Notes under the pieces: generated by a model
Seen by the model: only the letters and a program-made list of their open reading frames with translations
Database searches by the model: none
Told to the model about the DNA's origin: nothing
NCBI RefSeq assembly: GCF_041200175.1
Contig: NZ_CP165727.1
Span: forward strand, 744,001-808,000
From: Streptomyces sp. R33
Lineage (GTDB): Bacteria > Actinomycetota > Actinomycetes > Streptomycetales > Streptomycetaceae
Reading direction: 5' to 3'
Length of the DNA: 64,000 nt
In this document: in pieces, positions 19,210 to 27,581 of the stretch
Layout: each line of letters opens with the position of its first letter
How positions within the stretch are numbered: position 1 is the first letter of the stretch
Translations under genes and position numbers: made by a program

Positions 19210-19280
19210 GGAGACTCCGTACGTTCGTGCCGGTCCTGTGGACCGGGTGTTGGCGATGGGGTGCCGCGGAGGGTGACACG

Positions 19281-19310
19281 TGTTTATCGCGCCATTGAGA
19301 CGGCCGTCAA
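19281..19310 (-). promoter_or_regulatory. Promoter of the liv-type operon
   Basis: On the minus strand, TTGACG (19305-19310) and TAAACA (19281-19286) are separated by 18 bases, close to a housekeeping sigma consensus, about 72 bases before the livK ATG. Confidence 0.5.
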
Positions 19311-19348
19311 TAGTTCGCGAGATGTCAAGCGGCAGGAACCTCCCACCT

Positions 19349-19378
19349 CTTGACCCCGGTCGCGCTCATGCAGTAACA
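19349..19378 (+). promoter_or_regulatory. Putative promoter of the carboxylesterase gene
   Basis: TTGACC at 19349-19354 and TAACAC at 19373-19378 with an 18-base spacer, 70 bases before the esterase ATG. Only fair match at the -10. Confidence 0.4.
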
Positions 19379-19447
19379 CTTGCGGTCGTCAAATATCCGC
19401 CATATCAATGCGGCGGCGGCCCCGCGATCAGTCAGGGAGTGAGCACC

Positions 19448-21079
19448 ATGACCGACGATCCATCACGACGCAAAGTCCTCAAGAAGGGCACGGTGTTGGC
19501 CGGTGTCGCACTGCTCTCCGGGATTCCGGCCGGGCACGCGGGGCAGGCCGCCCCTCGAGCGGACGAACCCCCGCCCGTCGTGGACGCGCCCGCGGGCCGG
19601 CTGCGCGGAGTCGTCGAGGGAGGTCTCACCGTCTTCAAGGGCGTGCCCTACGCGGCGCCGCCGGTCGGCGCCCTGCGCTGGCGCCCGGCCGAGCCCCATC
19701 CCGGCTGGTCGGGAACGCGCGACGCGATCGCGTTCGGCCCCAGTGCGCCGCAGCTGTACCGGGAAGGGGGCGACCAGGTACTCGGAACGCACGGCTCGCC
19801 CCCCTTCGACGAGGACTGCCTCACGCTCAACGTCTGGACCCCGCGGGCCGACAACGACAAGCGCCCGGTGATGGTCTGGATCCACGGCGGCGGCTTCATC
19901 TCCGGATCCGGCTCACTGCCCATCTACTCCGGCGAGACCTTCGCGCGCGACGGCGACCTCGTCGTGGTGACCATCAACTACCGGCTCGGACCGCTCGGAT
20001 ACCTCTACTTCGGCGAGGACGGCACCGGGGGGAACTTCTGGCTCACCGACCAGCTCGCCGCGCTGCACTGGGTACGGGACAACATCGCCGCGTTCGGCGG
20101 GGACCCGGACGACATCACGCTCGCCGGCCAGTCCGGTGGCGCGTTCTCGGTCGCGGCGCTGGCCGGTGCCCGGCCCCAGGGCCGTCCGCTCTTCCGACGC
20201 GCCATCCTCCAGAGCCCGCCGCTCGGGCTGCAGATCCCCACGCGTGCGGAGTCGTTGCAGCGCAGCGCCACCTTCCTCGACGTCCTCGGGGCCAAAGACG
20301 TGGCGCAGCTGCGGACCCTGCCCTGGCAGCAGCTGATGGGCGCCACCGTCGAGATGTTCAAGCGCACCGGTCGGTGGGGGTACTGGTCGACGCCGTTCCT
20401 GCCGGTGCTCGACGAGGTGACGCTGGACCGCCACCCCTCCGACCTGCTGCTCAGCGGCCCCGGGGCGGACATCGACATCCTGATCGGCTGCACCAGGGAG
20501 GAGGCCAACTTCGCCTTCGGGCTCGACCCGACGTACGCCGCCGCCACCAAGGACCAGGTGCTGGCCCGGATGCGGGACACCTTCGGGAACCGGGCTTCCG
20601 AGGCATACGGCGCGTACGAGGAAGCCCGGCCGGGCGCCCGGCCGGTGGACGTGCTCATGGACCTGATCAGCGACGACCTGTTCCGCATGCCCGGCCTGGC
20701 ACTCGCCGAACGGCGGGCGGCGGCGCGCAAGCGTCCGGTGTGGGCGTACCAGTTCGACCTCCCGACCCCCGCGCACGGCGGTCGGCTCGCGGCGGCGCAC
20801 TGCCTGGAACTGCCGTTCGTCTTCGACAACTTCGACAAGTGGTCGGGGGCGCCCTTCCTGACGGGGCTCGACCCGCGGATCAGTGAGGGGCTGGCCTCGA
20901 CCATGCACGCGGCGTGGATCTCCTTCATCCGCACCGGCGATCCCAACCACCAGGCCATGCCGCACTGGCAGCGCTACGAGCGGGACTCCCGCACCACGAT
21001 GCGCCTGGACACGGTCACCGCCGCCACGGACGACCTCGCCGGGTACTGGCGGCGCCTGCGCCGGCCGACGGCCTCATGA
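19448..21079 (+). CDS. Secreted carboxylesterase (type B, Tat signal)
   Basis: 543 residues. The N-terminus SRRKVLKKG plus a hydrophobic stretch (VLAGVALLSGIPAGHA) is a twin-arginine signal, so it is exported folded. The mature enzyme is a type-B carboxylesterase: oxyanion HGGGF at 146-150, nucleophile elbow GQSGGA with Ser about 229, acidic residue in TREEANFAF and His in AAHCLELPFVF. AGGGAG 8-10 bases before the ATG supports the start. It is divergent from the ABC importer, so it may release a product that the importer takes up. Confidence 0.88.
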   Translation: MTDDPSRRKVLKKGTVLAGVALLSGIPAGHAGQAAPRADEPPPVVDAPAGRLRGVVEGGLTVFKGVPYAAPPVGALRWRPAEPHPGWSGTRDAIAFGPSAPQLYREGGDQVLGTHGSPPFDEDCLTLNVWTPRADNDKRPVMVWIHGGGFISGSGSLPIYSGETFARDGDLVVVTINYRLGPLGYLYFGEDGTGGNFWLTDQLAALHWVRDNIAAFGGDPDDITLAGQSGGAFSVAALAGARPQGRPLFRRAILQSPPLGLQIPTRAESLQRSATFLDVLGAKDVAQLRTLPWQQLMGATVEMFKRTGRWGYWSTPFLPVLDEVTLDRHPSDLLLSGPGADIDILIGCTREEANFAFGLDPTYAAATKDQVLARMRDTFGNRASEAYGAYEEARPGARPVDVLMDLISDDLFRMPGLALAERRAAARKRPVWAYQFDLPTPAHGGRLAAAHCLELPFVFDNFDKWSGAPFLTGLDPRISEGLASTMHAAWISFIRTGDPNHQAMPHWQRYERDSRTTMRLDTVTAATDDLAGYWRRLRRPTAS

Positions 21080-21083
21080 CCAC

Positions 21084-21114
21084 GCGGCCCGGCCCTGCCA
21101 GGGGGCCGGGCCGC
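21084..21114. terminator. Bidirectional terminator hairpin
   Basis: Perfect 12-bp stem GCGGCCCGGCCC/GGGCCGGGCCGC with a 7-base loop, placed exactly between the convergent esterase and YrhK-like genes. Confidence 0.75.
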
Positions 21115-21134
21115 CGGCAACGGGGTGTCGGTCT

Positions 21135-21971
21135 TCAGGGGCGCTCGAAGAGCTGGAGGACTCCCCCGGCCGAGAAGCAGAGCGCACCCGTCAGCGTGCC
21201 CCAGTTGGCGATGTCCTCGTTCACCAGGCTTCCGGTCGCGGGACGGGTGAAGGCCGCCAGAGCCGAGATGAGGAAGAGGACGGATCCGAGCTGATTGATC
21301 GCGACGATCCACCAGCTGAGGTCGCGGGAGCGCACGCCCGGCCGGCCATGGCAGACCTCGAGCAGAGCGAGGTGCCCCGAGACCAGGAACAGGATGCACC
21401 CGACCATGTCGGGGGCCCAGATCAGCCTGTTCACCTGCTGGAGCGAGAGCCCCTGCAACAGGGAGCTCAGCAGGTTGATGCCGAACACGAGGGTGCCGAT
21501 GAACAGCACGAAGGTGCTCAGCCAGTCGATCCGGTAGGGCTCGTACCTCCACCAGGCCCAGGCTCGCGTGGCCAGTGAGCCCGCTCCCGCCTCCGGGCGG
21601 GGAGCGTTGATCGCCTGGAGCAGTGAGGCGTAGCCGCCCGTGTTGAAGAACAGGCCCCCGGCGAAGTAGATCCAGGCGCCCGTTGCATCACTCGAGCCGA
21701 ACTGGGCGACCCAGGCCCCGAAGGCGAAGAGGGCCCCGCCGACGGTGAACGCAAGCGCGGCGACGGTGTTCAGCCGGCGCAGCCGGCTGACCGACACCCC
21801 GTCAGCGATGCGGGGACTCGGCTCGTGCTCGCCCGCGGCGCTCACGAGGAGCAGTCCGCGCTTGCGTGCCACGCGCGACTCCCAGACCGCCGTGCCCCCC
21901 TTGACGGGGCGCCAGGTCAGCCGGGTGGTGAATGGTCCCGCTCCCCCGGAACGCCCTTCGCTGTGGCTCAC
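21135..21971 (-). CDS. Integral membrane protein, YrhK-like
   Basis: 278 residues with about seven membrane segments in pairs (AALAFTVGGALFAFGAWVAQ, STFVLFIGTLVFGINLL, SVLFLISALAAFTRPATGS). The motif GGLFFNTGGYASLLQ and the related LFLVSGHLALLEV and LCFSAGGVLQLFE resemble the YrhK domain, which recurs as helix pairs in actinobacterial membrane proteins. The start appears to be GTG with poor ribosome-binding sequence. Function unknown; single gene. Confidence 0.65.
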   Translation of the reverse strand: MSHSEGRSGGAGPFTTRLTWRPVKGGTAVWESRVARKRGLLLVSAAGEHEPSPRIADGVSVSRLRRLNTVAALAFTVGGALFAFGAWVAQFGSSDATGAWIYFAGGLFFNTGGYASLLQAINAPRPEAGAGSLATRAWAWWRYEPYRIDWLSTFVLFIGTLVFGINLLSSLLQGLSLQQVNRLIWAPDMVGCILFLVSGHLALLEVCHGRPGVRSRDLSWWIVAINQLGSVLFLISALAAFTRPATGSLVNEDIANWGTLTGALCFSAGGVLQLFERP

Positions 21972-22085
21972 CCGCCGACCATAGCCTCCGACGTCCCCCG
22001 GCCCGCGGCGTGACCTGCCCTCTCACTGCGTTGGGTGAACGAACGTCACGGGGCGCGCAGGAGCTCACACGGTTACTCGGCGGCC

Positions 22086-22535
22086 CTACTCGTGCTGCTC
22101 GCCTTCCAACGCCTTCACCAGCTCCGGCAGGCCGCCGCCCGCCACCACGAGGGCAAGGTGGTCGTGGAAGTCCCGGCTGCCGGCGATCAGGCCGTCACGG
22201 ACCCGCAGTACCTGGATGTTGGCGCTTTCGAAGGTCCGTCCGGTCACCCGGTGGCGAACCCGGTAGTCCCACTCGGCAATGACCACTTCCGGGTCATCGG
22301 TCTCCCGGACGACCACGTTCACCGGGGTCAGCTCTACGGGCATACCCGCGGAGAGTTGCGCGAACCGCGCTTCGAGCACGGCCCGGCCCTCGAAACGGCG
22401 CGGCCCGACCGGCTCGAAGACGGTCTCCACGACAGCGTCTCCCGCGTAGAGTTCGGCCAGCTCCGAGAACCGCCCCTCACTGATGCGCTCCAGCAGCTTG
22501 TGGAAGACCTCTCGTGGTGACAGCGTTTTGGGCAT
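22086..22535 (-). CDS. NTF2-like (SnoaL-type) protein
   Basis: 149 residues of the NTF2-like fold: FHKLLERISEGRFSELAELYAGDAVVE, then FEPVGPRRFEGRAVLEARFAQ and VIAEWDYRVRHRVTGRTFES (each given in pieces). Proteins like this bind small hydrophobic ligands or isomerise polyketide-type substrates. GGAGG sits 6 bases before ATG 22535. It faces a TetR regulator across a region with duplicated palindromes and is probably its target. Confidence 0.75.
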   Translation of the reverse strand: MPKTLSPREVFHKLLERISEGRFSELAELYAGDAVVETVFEPVGPRRFEGRAVLEARFAQLSAGMPVELTPVNVVVRETDDPEVVIAEWDYRVRHRVTGRTFESANIQVLRVRDGLIAGSRDFHDHLALVVAGGGLPELVKALEGEQHE

Positions 22536-22566
22536 GATCAACCTCCGGCGGGATCAGTACTAGAAT

Positions 22567-22610
22567 CGGACTAGCGGCTCCGTTTTCAACGATACGGACT
22601 GGCAACTCCG
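22567..22610. promoter_or_regulatory. Two tandem TetR-type operator repeats
   Basis: Two 16-bp units of form CGGACTnGCnnCTCCG at 22567-22582 and 22595-22610, spaced 28 bp start to start. Each is an imperfect inverted repeat with CGGA/TCCG ends. They occupy the shared intergenic region of the TetR and NTF2-like genes, the expected place for a divergent operator. Confidence 0.5.
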
Positions 22611-22655
22611 GTTGTCCAGGGCTTCTTTCGCCGCATGCAGAGGAGGCGGAAAGGG

Positions 22656-23228
22656 ATGACTGGCGCTCAGGAGCGCCCGCTGCGGGCGGACGCCGCCCGC
22701 AACCGGGCCAGGGTGCTCGATGCCGCCACGGAGGTGTTCACCACCCGCGGCGTCGGCGTGCCGACCGAGGAGATCGCCCGGGCCGCCGGAGTCGGGGTCG
22801 GCACGCTCTTCCGGCACTTCCCCACCAAGGAGGCGCTGCTGGAGGCGGTGATGGTGCGCAGGCTGGAGGCGATCGCGGCCATGACCGAGCAGCTGGCGGC
22901 CCGGGCCGATCCGGCCGAGGCCTTCTTCGCCTGCTTCCGCCTGGTGGTGGAACAGTCGGCGGGCAAGAACGAGTTCGCCCAGGCGCTCGCCGCGGCCGGG
23001 GTGGACGTGCACGCATCGCTGCACGAGCCGAGCGAGGAGATCCGGACCCGGCTGGCCGGCCTGCTGTCCGAGGCCCAGCAGGCCGGGGTCGTCCGCCCGG
23101 AGTTGCGCCTGCCGGAGCTGCTCGCCCTGCTGGTCGGTACCGGCACCATGCTGGAGCAGCTCGGCGCGGACCCGGCGGCCCGGGAGCGGATCTTCGAGGT
23201 GGTCTTCGACGGGCTCCGGCCACGCTGA
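22656..23228 (+). CDS. TetR-family regulator
   Basis: 190 residues. The N-terminal helix-turn-helix is NRARVLDAATEVFTTRGVGV, then TEEIARAAGVGVGTLFRHFP, typical of TetR; the rest is a helical ligand-binding domain (SBP/AcrR-like, TetR_C). GGAGG about 9 bases before ATG 22656 favours this start over ATG 22635. Likely represses the divergent NTF2-like gene and itself. Confidence 0.85.
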   Translation: MTGAQERPLRADAARNRARVLDAATEVFTTRGVGVPTEEIARAAGVGVGTLFRHFPTKEALLEAVMVRRLEAIAAMTEQLAARADPAEAFFACFRLVVEQSAGKNEFAQALAAAGVDVHASLHEPSEEIRTRLAGLLSEAQQAGVVRPELRLPELLALLVGTGTMLEQLGADPAARERIFEVVFDGLRPR

Positions 23229-23267
23229 CCGGCTGCGTCGCCGGGCTGCGGGGAACGGGAAGCGGAC

Positions 23268-23292
23268 CGGGCCGGGTTGGAGCGCCGGCCCG
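23268..23292 (+). terminator. Hairpin after the TetR gene
   Basis: CGGGCCGG pairs with CCGGCCCG (8 bp) around a 9-base loop, about 40 bases after the tetR-type stop, followed by a short pyrimidine run. Confidence 0.45.
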
Positions 23293-23309
23293 AGCCCTTT
23301 CCGTGTGTG

Positions 23310-23325
23310 TACAACCCTGGTTGTA
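23310..23325. promoter_or_regulatory. 16-bp palindrome upstream of a secreted peptidase
   Basis: TACAACCctGGTTGTA: perfect 7-base arms around CT, about 140 bases before the tripeptidyl-aminopeptidase-like gene. Looks like a repressor operator; no adjacent regulator besides the upstream TetR gene. Confidence 0.4.
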
Positions 23326-23462
23326 GCCGGCGCTTCCCCCCGGGGGAGTAGAGGGCACCTCGTGGTGGTAGGGAGGAATCAACTCCTGGTGGGCCGACAC
23401 CTGCGGCAGCCAGCGGCTACGTTGTCGCCCGTTCCGCAACACCCATGACGGAGGACCGCCGC

Positions 23463-25091
23463 ATGCGCATGCAGACCCGGTTGGCTGATGACCCCCGCAA
23501 ACGAGTGGTGTGGGGGATATCCCTCGTCCTGATCACGGTCACCGCGCTCCTCGGGGGCGCACCCGGGACCGCCACGGCGACGACCCTCGCCGCCCCGCCC
23601 GTTCCCGTGCTGTCCTGGGGCCCCTGCGACGGCGCGGACGCCGACGACCCCGGCGACGGCTTCGAATGCGCGACCGCCCTGGTGCCTCTGGACTACCGCC
23701 GGCCCACCGGCCGTACGATCCCGCTCGCGGTCACCCGGCGCCTCGCCGCCGACCCGGCGCACCGCACCGGCGTCCTGCTGCTGCACCCCGGCGGACCCGG
23801 CAACTCGGGTGTGGACTTCGCCCGCAACAGCTACGACGCGCTCCCCGCCTCCCTCCGCGGCGCCTTCGACGTCGTCGGGTACGACATGCGCGGCGTGGCG
23901 CGCAGCGGGCAGGTGGAGTGCTGGAACGACAAGGAGTACTCCGCCGCCGTCGACGCGGCGCTCGGTGGACCCGGCCCGGGCGCCCTGCACACAGCCGTCC
24001 GGCAGGGCCTCGACTTCGCCCACGCCTGTCAGGAGCGGTCCGGGGAGCTCGTACCGTTCGTCGGCACCGGGTCGAACGCCAAGGACATCGACCTGCTGCG
24101 GCAGGCCCTCGGTGAGGAGACGCTCTCCTTCTACGGCCGTTCCTTCGGCAGTTACGTCGGCACCGTGTACGCCGCACAGTTTCCGCGGCGCGTGCGCGCC
24201 ATGGTCCTGGACGGGGCCTACGATCCGCGGCGCTACGCCGATGTGCCGTACGCCTACGACGCCGGGCAGTTCGTCGCCCTGGACGCGGCGGTCGGCCGGT
24301 TCCTGGACTGGTGCGCGCAGAACGCCACTGCCTGCGGATTCGGCGAGGGCCGGCCGCGGGAGGCCTTCGAGGAACTCAAGCGTTCTCTGGACGCCGACCC
24401 CGTCATCACCGCGAGCGGGCGCCCGGCCACCGGCTACACCCTCGCCTACCGGCTGATGTTCAACGTCAACTCCGGCAAGGAGATCTGGCCCTACCTGGGA
24501 CAGGCCCTGCGGGCGGCGCAGGCACACCAGGGTTCGTTCCTGCTGTCACCGCCCTCCCCCGCGTCGTTCGACTTCCTCAACGTCAACATGGCCGTCGAGT
24601 GCGCCGACCGCGTCTACCCCACCAGCCGCCTGCTCCTCGGCCGGCTGGTCAGCGCCCATGTCGCCGCCGCTCCGCTGCTGGGACCCCCCATCGGCCTCGG
24701 GCCGCCCACGTACGACCACAACCACGCGCCCACCTGCGCCCAGTGGCCGGCCGAGCGCCCGAGCCGCTACGAGGGCTCCTACCGGGCGGCCGGTTCCGCC
24801 CCGATCCTGGTCCTCGGCACGACCGGGGACCCGGACACCCCGTACCAGGACGCCGTGGCCCTCGCCGGAACGCTGGACAACGGACGGCTGCTGACCTTCG
24901 CCGCCGAAGGACACACCGCCTACAACCGGAGCGCCTGCGTCAGCGCCCTGGTCACGGACTACCTCGCCACCAAGGCGCTGCCTGCGCGGGGCACCGTCTG
25001 TGCGGACGAGACGCCCCCGGAACCGATCGCCCGCCGGACCACGGGCATCGAGGCCGACGAAACGCGCGATGTGATCCCCGTCCTGCGCTGA
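23463..25091 (+). CDS. Secreted alpha/beta hydrolase, tripeptidyl aminopeptidase type
   Basis: 542 residues. A signal-type hydrophobic segment covers about 16-34 (VVWGISLVLITVTALLGG). The hydrolase fold has oxyanion HPGGPGNSG at 108-116, nucleophile in FYGRSFGSYVGT (Ser about 227), Asp in GTTGDPDTPYQDA and His in EGHTAYNRSAC; a C-terminal TAP domain with paired Cys follows. It should remove peptides from protein N-termini outside the cell, as SlpD/SlpE/Tap proteins do. GGAGG 8 bases before ATG 23463 sets the start. Confidence 0.85.
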   Translation: MRMQTRLADDPRKRVVWGISLVLITVTALLGGAPGTATATTLAAPPVPVLSWGPCDGADADDPGDGFECATALVPLDYRRPTGRTIPLAVTRRLAADPAHRTGVLLLHPGGPGNSGVDFARNSYDALPASLRGAFDVVGYDMRGVARSGQVECWNDKEYSAAVDAALGGPGPGALHTAVRQGLDFAHACQERSGELVPFVGTGSNAKDIDLLRQALGEETLSFYGRSFGSYVGTVYAAQFPRRVRAMVLDGAYDPRRYADVPYAYDAGQFVALDAAVGRFLDWCAQNATACGFGEGRPREAFEELKRSLDADPVITASGRPATGYTLAYRLMFNVNSGKEIWPYLGQALRAAQAHQGSFLLSPPSPASFDFLNVNMAVECADRVYPTSRLLLGRLVSAHVAAAPLLGPPIGLGPPTYDHNHAPTCAQWPAERPSRYEGSYRAAGSAPILVLGTTGDPDTPYQDAVALAGTLDNGRLLTFAAEGHTAYNRSACVSALVTDYLATKALPARGTVCADETPPEPIARRTTGIEADETRDVIPVLR

Positions 25092-25127
25092 GCACGTTGG
25101 AGACTGGTCGGGACGGGTGCAGAGGCG

Positions 25128-26663
25128 GTGGCGGTGGAGATGACTGCGCGGTATGTCACGGACCTGATCGGTGCGCTGGAACGGAACGCGGGGCGCCCGG
25201 CGATCGGGTCCGGGCCCGTGGTCGCGGGATTTTCCGAGGTGCTGGCCGATACGTACCGGCTGGCGGGCGTCCTCGGGGAGCTCGGGGTGCGGCGCGGCGC
25301 GGGGCTGGCCTGCGTGAGCGGCAACCGGCCCGAGGTGCTGCTGGTCCGGTTGGCCGCGCACGTACTGGGCGCGCGGTTGACCCAGGTGATCGTCGGCCCC
25401 GCCACCCATGGCCTGGACTTCCTGCTGCGCGACTGCGCGCCGGTCGTGGTGGTGAACGACACCCCGGTGCCGGACACAGGGGTTGCGCGCATCGGGCTGG
25501 AGACGTTGTTGCGGCTGGCCCGCTCCCGGGAAGTCCGGCCCGTGCCCGTCCAGGCCCGTGAGGACGACGTTGCGCGGGTGACGTACACCGGGGGCACGAC
25601 GGGCAGGCCCAAGGGGGTGGCCTCCACCTTCGCCGCGATGGCGGACCGGACCGCCACGCGCGGTCAGCGCGGCAAGGCCGGCGGACCTGCGGCGCCGGTC
25701 TATCTGTCGGTCACCTCGCTCGCGCAGCGTTCCGGGGGCCGGTGCCTGGAACACCTGCGCGAGGGAGGCCGGGTGGAGGTCCTCGGGCTCTTCGACACGC
25801 GGGAGTTCGCAGCCGCCTGCCGGCGCCTGGCGCCCGTGTCCACGTACCTGACGCCCTCGATGGTGTACCGGTTGCTGGACGACCCGGCGACCGCCGACGG
25901 CGTGCCGGGGCTCACCCGGGTGTCGTACGGGAACTCTCCCATCCACCCGGAACGGCTGCGGCAGGCTCTGACCCGTTGGGGTGCGCGGCCGAGGTGGCGG
26001 CAGGGCTACGGGATGAACGAAGCCGGGGTGATCTGCAGGCTGTCGGCGGCCGATCACGACGCGGGGGTGACCGACCGGCCGCACCTCCTGAGCTCCGTCG
26101 GCCGTCCAGCGCCCGGCGTGGACGTACAGGTGCGCGACCAGGACGGGGCGCAGTCGGAGCGAGGGCGTACCGGAGAGGTGTGGGTGCGGTCCCCGATGAT
26201 GATGGCCGGCTACTGGAACCAGCCCGAGCTCACGGCCCAGGTGATGCGAGGCGGATGGCTCAGGACCGGGGACCTCGGTCACTTCGACGCCGACGGGTAC
26301 CTCTACCTCGACGACCGGGTCAAGGACGTCGTCATCGTGGACGGTGTGAACATCTACTGCGGTCCGATCGAGACGGCCCTGACCCGGCACCCCGCCGTGG
26401 CCGAGGCCGCGGTGGTGGGCCGGGCCGGCGATCTCACCGGCGAGGAGGTGTGCGCCTTCCTGGTGGCGGCGCCGGGTCACGCTCCTACGAGCACGGTGGC
26501 CGCCGAGGCGTGCCGGCTGGCGGCCGATGCGCTGTCACCGGCCCACCGGCCGACCGCCGTCTTCTGGGAGTCGGCCCTTCCCCTCACCGACCGGGGCAAG
26601 CCGGACAAGCGCCTGCTGCGGAAGCGGGCTGCCGGATCGGGTCCTGCACCCACCACCCCGTAG
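25128..26663 (+). CDS. Acyl-AMP ligase (ANL superfamily)
   Basis: 511 residues with the AMP-binding enzyme motifs: P-loop VTYTGGTTGRPKG, GYGMNEAG, RTGDLGHFDADGYLYLDDR, VIVDGVNIYCGPIE and the C-terminal catalytic Lys in DRGKPDKRLL. The group activates carboxylic acids as adenylates, usually passing them to CoA. The chain type cannot be read from sequence, and no CoA-dependent partner lies next to it. The start is GTG with AGAGG just upstream; ATG 25140 is an alternative. Convergent with the septum-formation-like gene. Confidence 0.82.
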   Translation: MAVEMTARYVTDLIGALERNAGRPAIGSGPVVAGFSEVLADTYRLAGVLGELGVRRGAGLACVSGNRPEVLLVRLAAHVLGARLTQVIVGPATHGLDFLLRDCAPVVVVNDTPVPDTGVARIGLETLLRLARSREVRPVPVQAREDDVARVTYTGGTTGRPKGVASTFAAMADRTATRGQRGKAGGPAAPVYLSVTSLAQRSGGRCLEHLREGGRVEVLGLFDTREFAAACRRLAPVSTYLTPSMVYRLLDDPATADGVPGLTRVSYGNSPIHPERLRQALTRWGARPRWRQGYGMNEAGVICRLSAADHDAGVTDRPHLLSSVGRPAPGVDVQVRDQDGAQSERGRTGEVWVRSPMMMAGYWNQPELTAQVMRGGWLRTGDLGHFDADGYLYLDDRVKDVVIVDGVNIYCGPIETALTRHPAVAEAAVVGRAGDLTGEEVCAFLVAAPGHAPTSTVAAEACRLAADALSPAHRPTAVFWESALPLTDRGKPDKRLLRKRAAGSGPAPTTP

Positions 26664-26683
26664 CCCCGGCCGACGACAGCGGG

Positions 26684-27469
26684 TCAGGAACCGGCGGCGC
26701 GGAGGGAGCCGGTGCTGGAACCGCTGGTGTCGCCGATGAAGCAGGTGATCTCCCGGTCGCCGCGGATCCAAGTGGTGGGCTGCGGGTAGTAGTAGTACAC
26801 CTCGAGCGTCTCCGAGAGCTTCGCGTCCGCGCCGACGTAGCCGGTGAGCGCCGCGCCGCCGCACTTCTCCTCGGCGATCGAGATGACCTTGTCCTTGCCC
26901 GGGTACGCCCCGCCGTCCAGGTTGAAGACGCTGTAGGCCTCCCCTTCGTGGGCTTCGCCGCACGGCACGATCTTCACCCTGAAGCCGGCGTCACCACCCT
27001 CCTCGTCGTCGTACTCCGCCAGCTTGCCGCCCGTGTTGAAGCAGTCCCCCTTGCGGATGTCCTCCACGCGGACGGAGCCCGGGGTGGTGGCCTGGCCGCT
27101 GGTGTCGCGCTTCGGCGGGGCGCTGTCGCCGAGTCCTCCGGAGAGTCCGAGGACCAGCACGACCGCGTAGAACGCGATGGCCAGGCTGTGGATGACGATG
27201 GCCGCGATGGCGAAGCCCTTGCCCCTCTCGCCGCGGTCGCGGATCTGTGAGAGGGCGATGATGCCGAGGATCAGCGGAACCAGCGGGATCCCGCAGACGA
27301 CCGACATGACGAAGGCCACGATGGCCAGCGTGTTGGTCTTCTGCGACATCGGGGGCGGCGCGTACCAGCCTTGCTGGCCGCCGTACGGCCCGGGCTGTCC
27401 CGGCTGTCCGTACGGTCCCGGCTGCGGGTACGGCTCGGGGGACGAAGGTGGCTGCGGCGGTATGGACAT
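26684..27469 (-). CDS. DUF4190/septum-formation-domain membrane protein
   Basis: 261 residues. A Pro/Gly/Gln/Tyr-rich cytoplasmic N-terminus (about 1-40) precedes two membrane helices of DUF4190 type (LAIVAFVMSVVCGIPLVPLI and IAAIVIHSLAIAFYAVVLVL) with a polar RDRGERGKG loop. The external part carries the Septum_form pattern DCFN...VKIVPCGEAHEGEAYSVF...CGGAA...ITCFIG, with conserved Cys likely paired. The domain name comes from family annotation; a role in division is not shown here. AAGGAG is 12 bases before the ATG. Confidence 0.75.
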   Translation of the reverse strand: MSIPPQPPSSPEPYPQPGPYGQPGQPGPYGGQQGWYAPPPMSQKTNTLAIVAFVMSVVCGIPLVPLILGIIALSQIRDRGERGKGFAIAAIVIHSLAIAFYAVVLVLGLSGGLGDSAPPKRDTSGQATTPGSVRVEDIRKGDCFNTGGKLAEYDDEEGGDAGFRVKIVPCGEAHEGEAYSVFNLDGGAYPGKDKVISIAEEKCGGAALTGYVGADAKLSETLEVYYYYPQPTTWIRGDREITCFIGDTSGSSTGSLRAAGS

Positions 27470-27581
27470 GCGGGTGGGTGCTCCTTGCACAGAGGGTGAG
27501 AAGAAACCTACAGCCAGGGCATGACAATCCCTGGTCGGGGGTCTGGTGCCCGCTGCCCCCAGACCGGAGCGGACAGGACGG

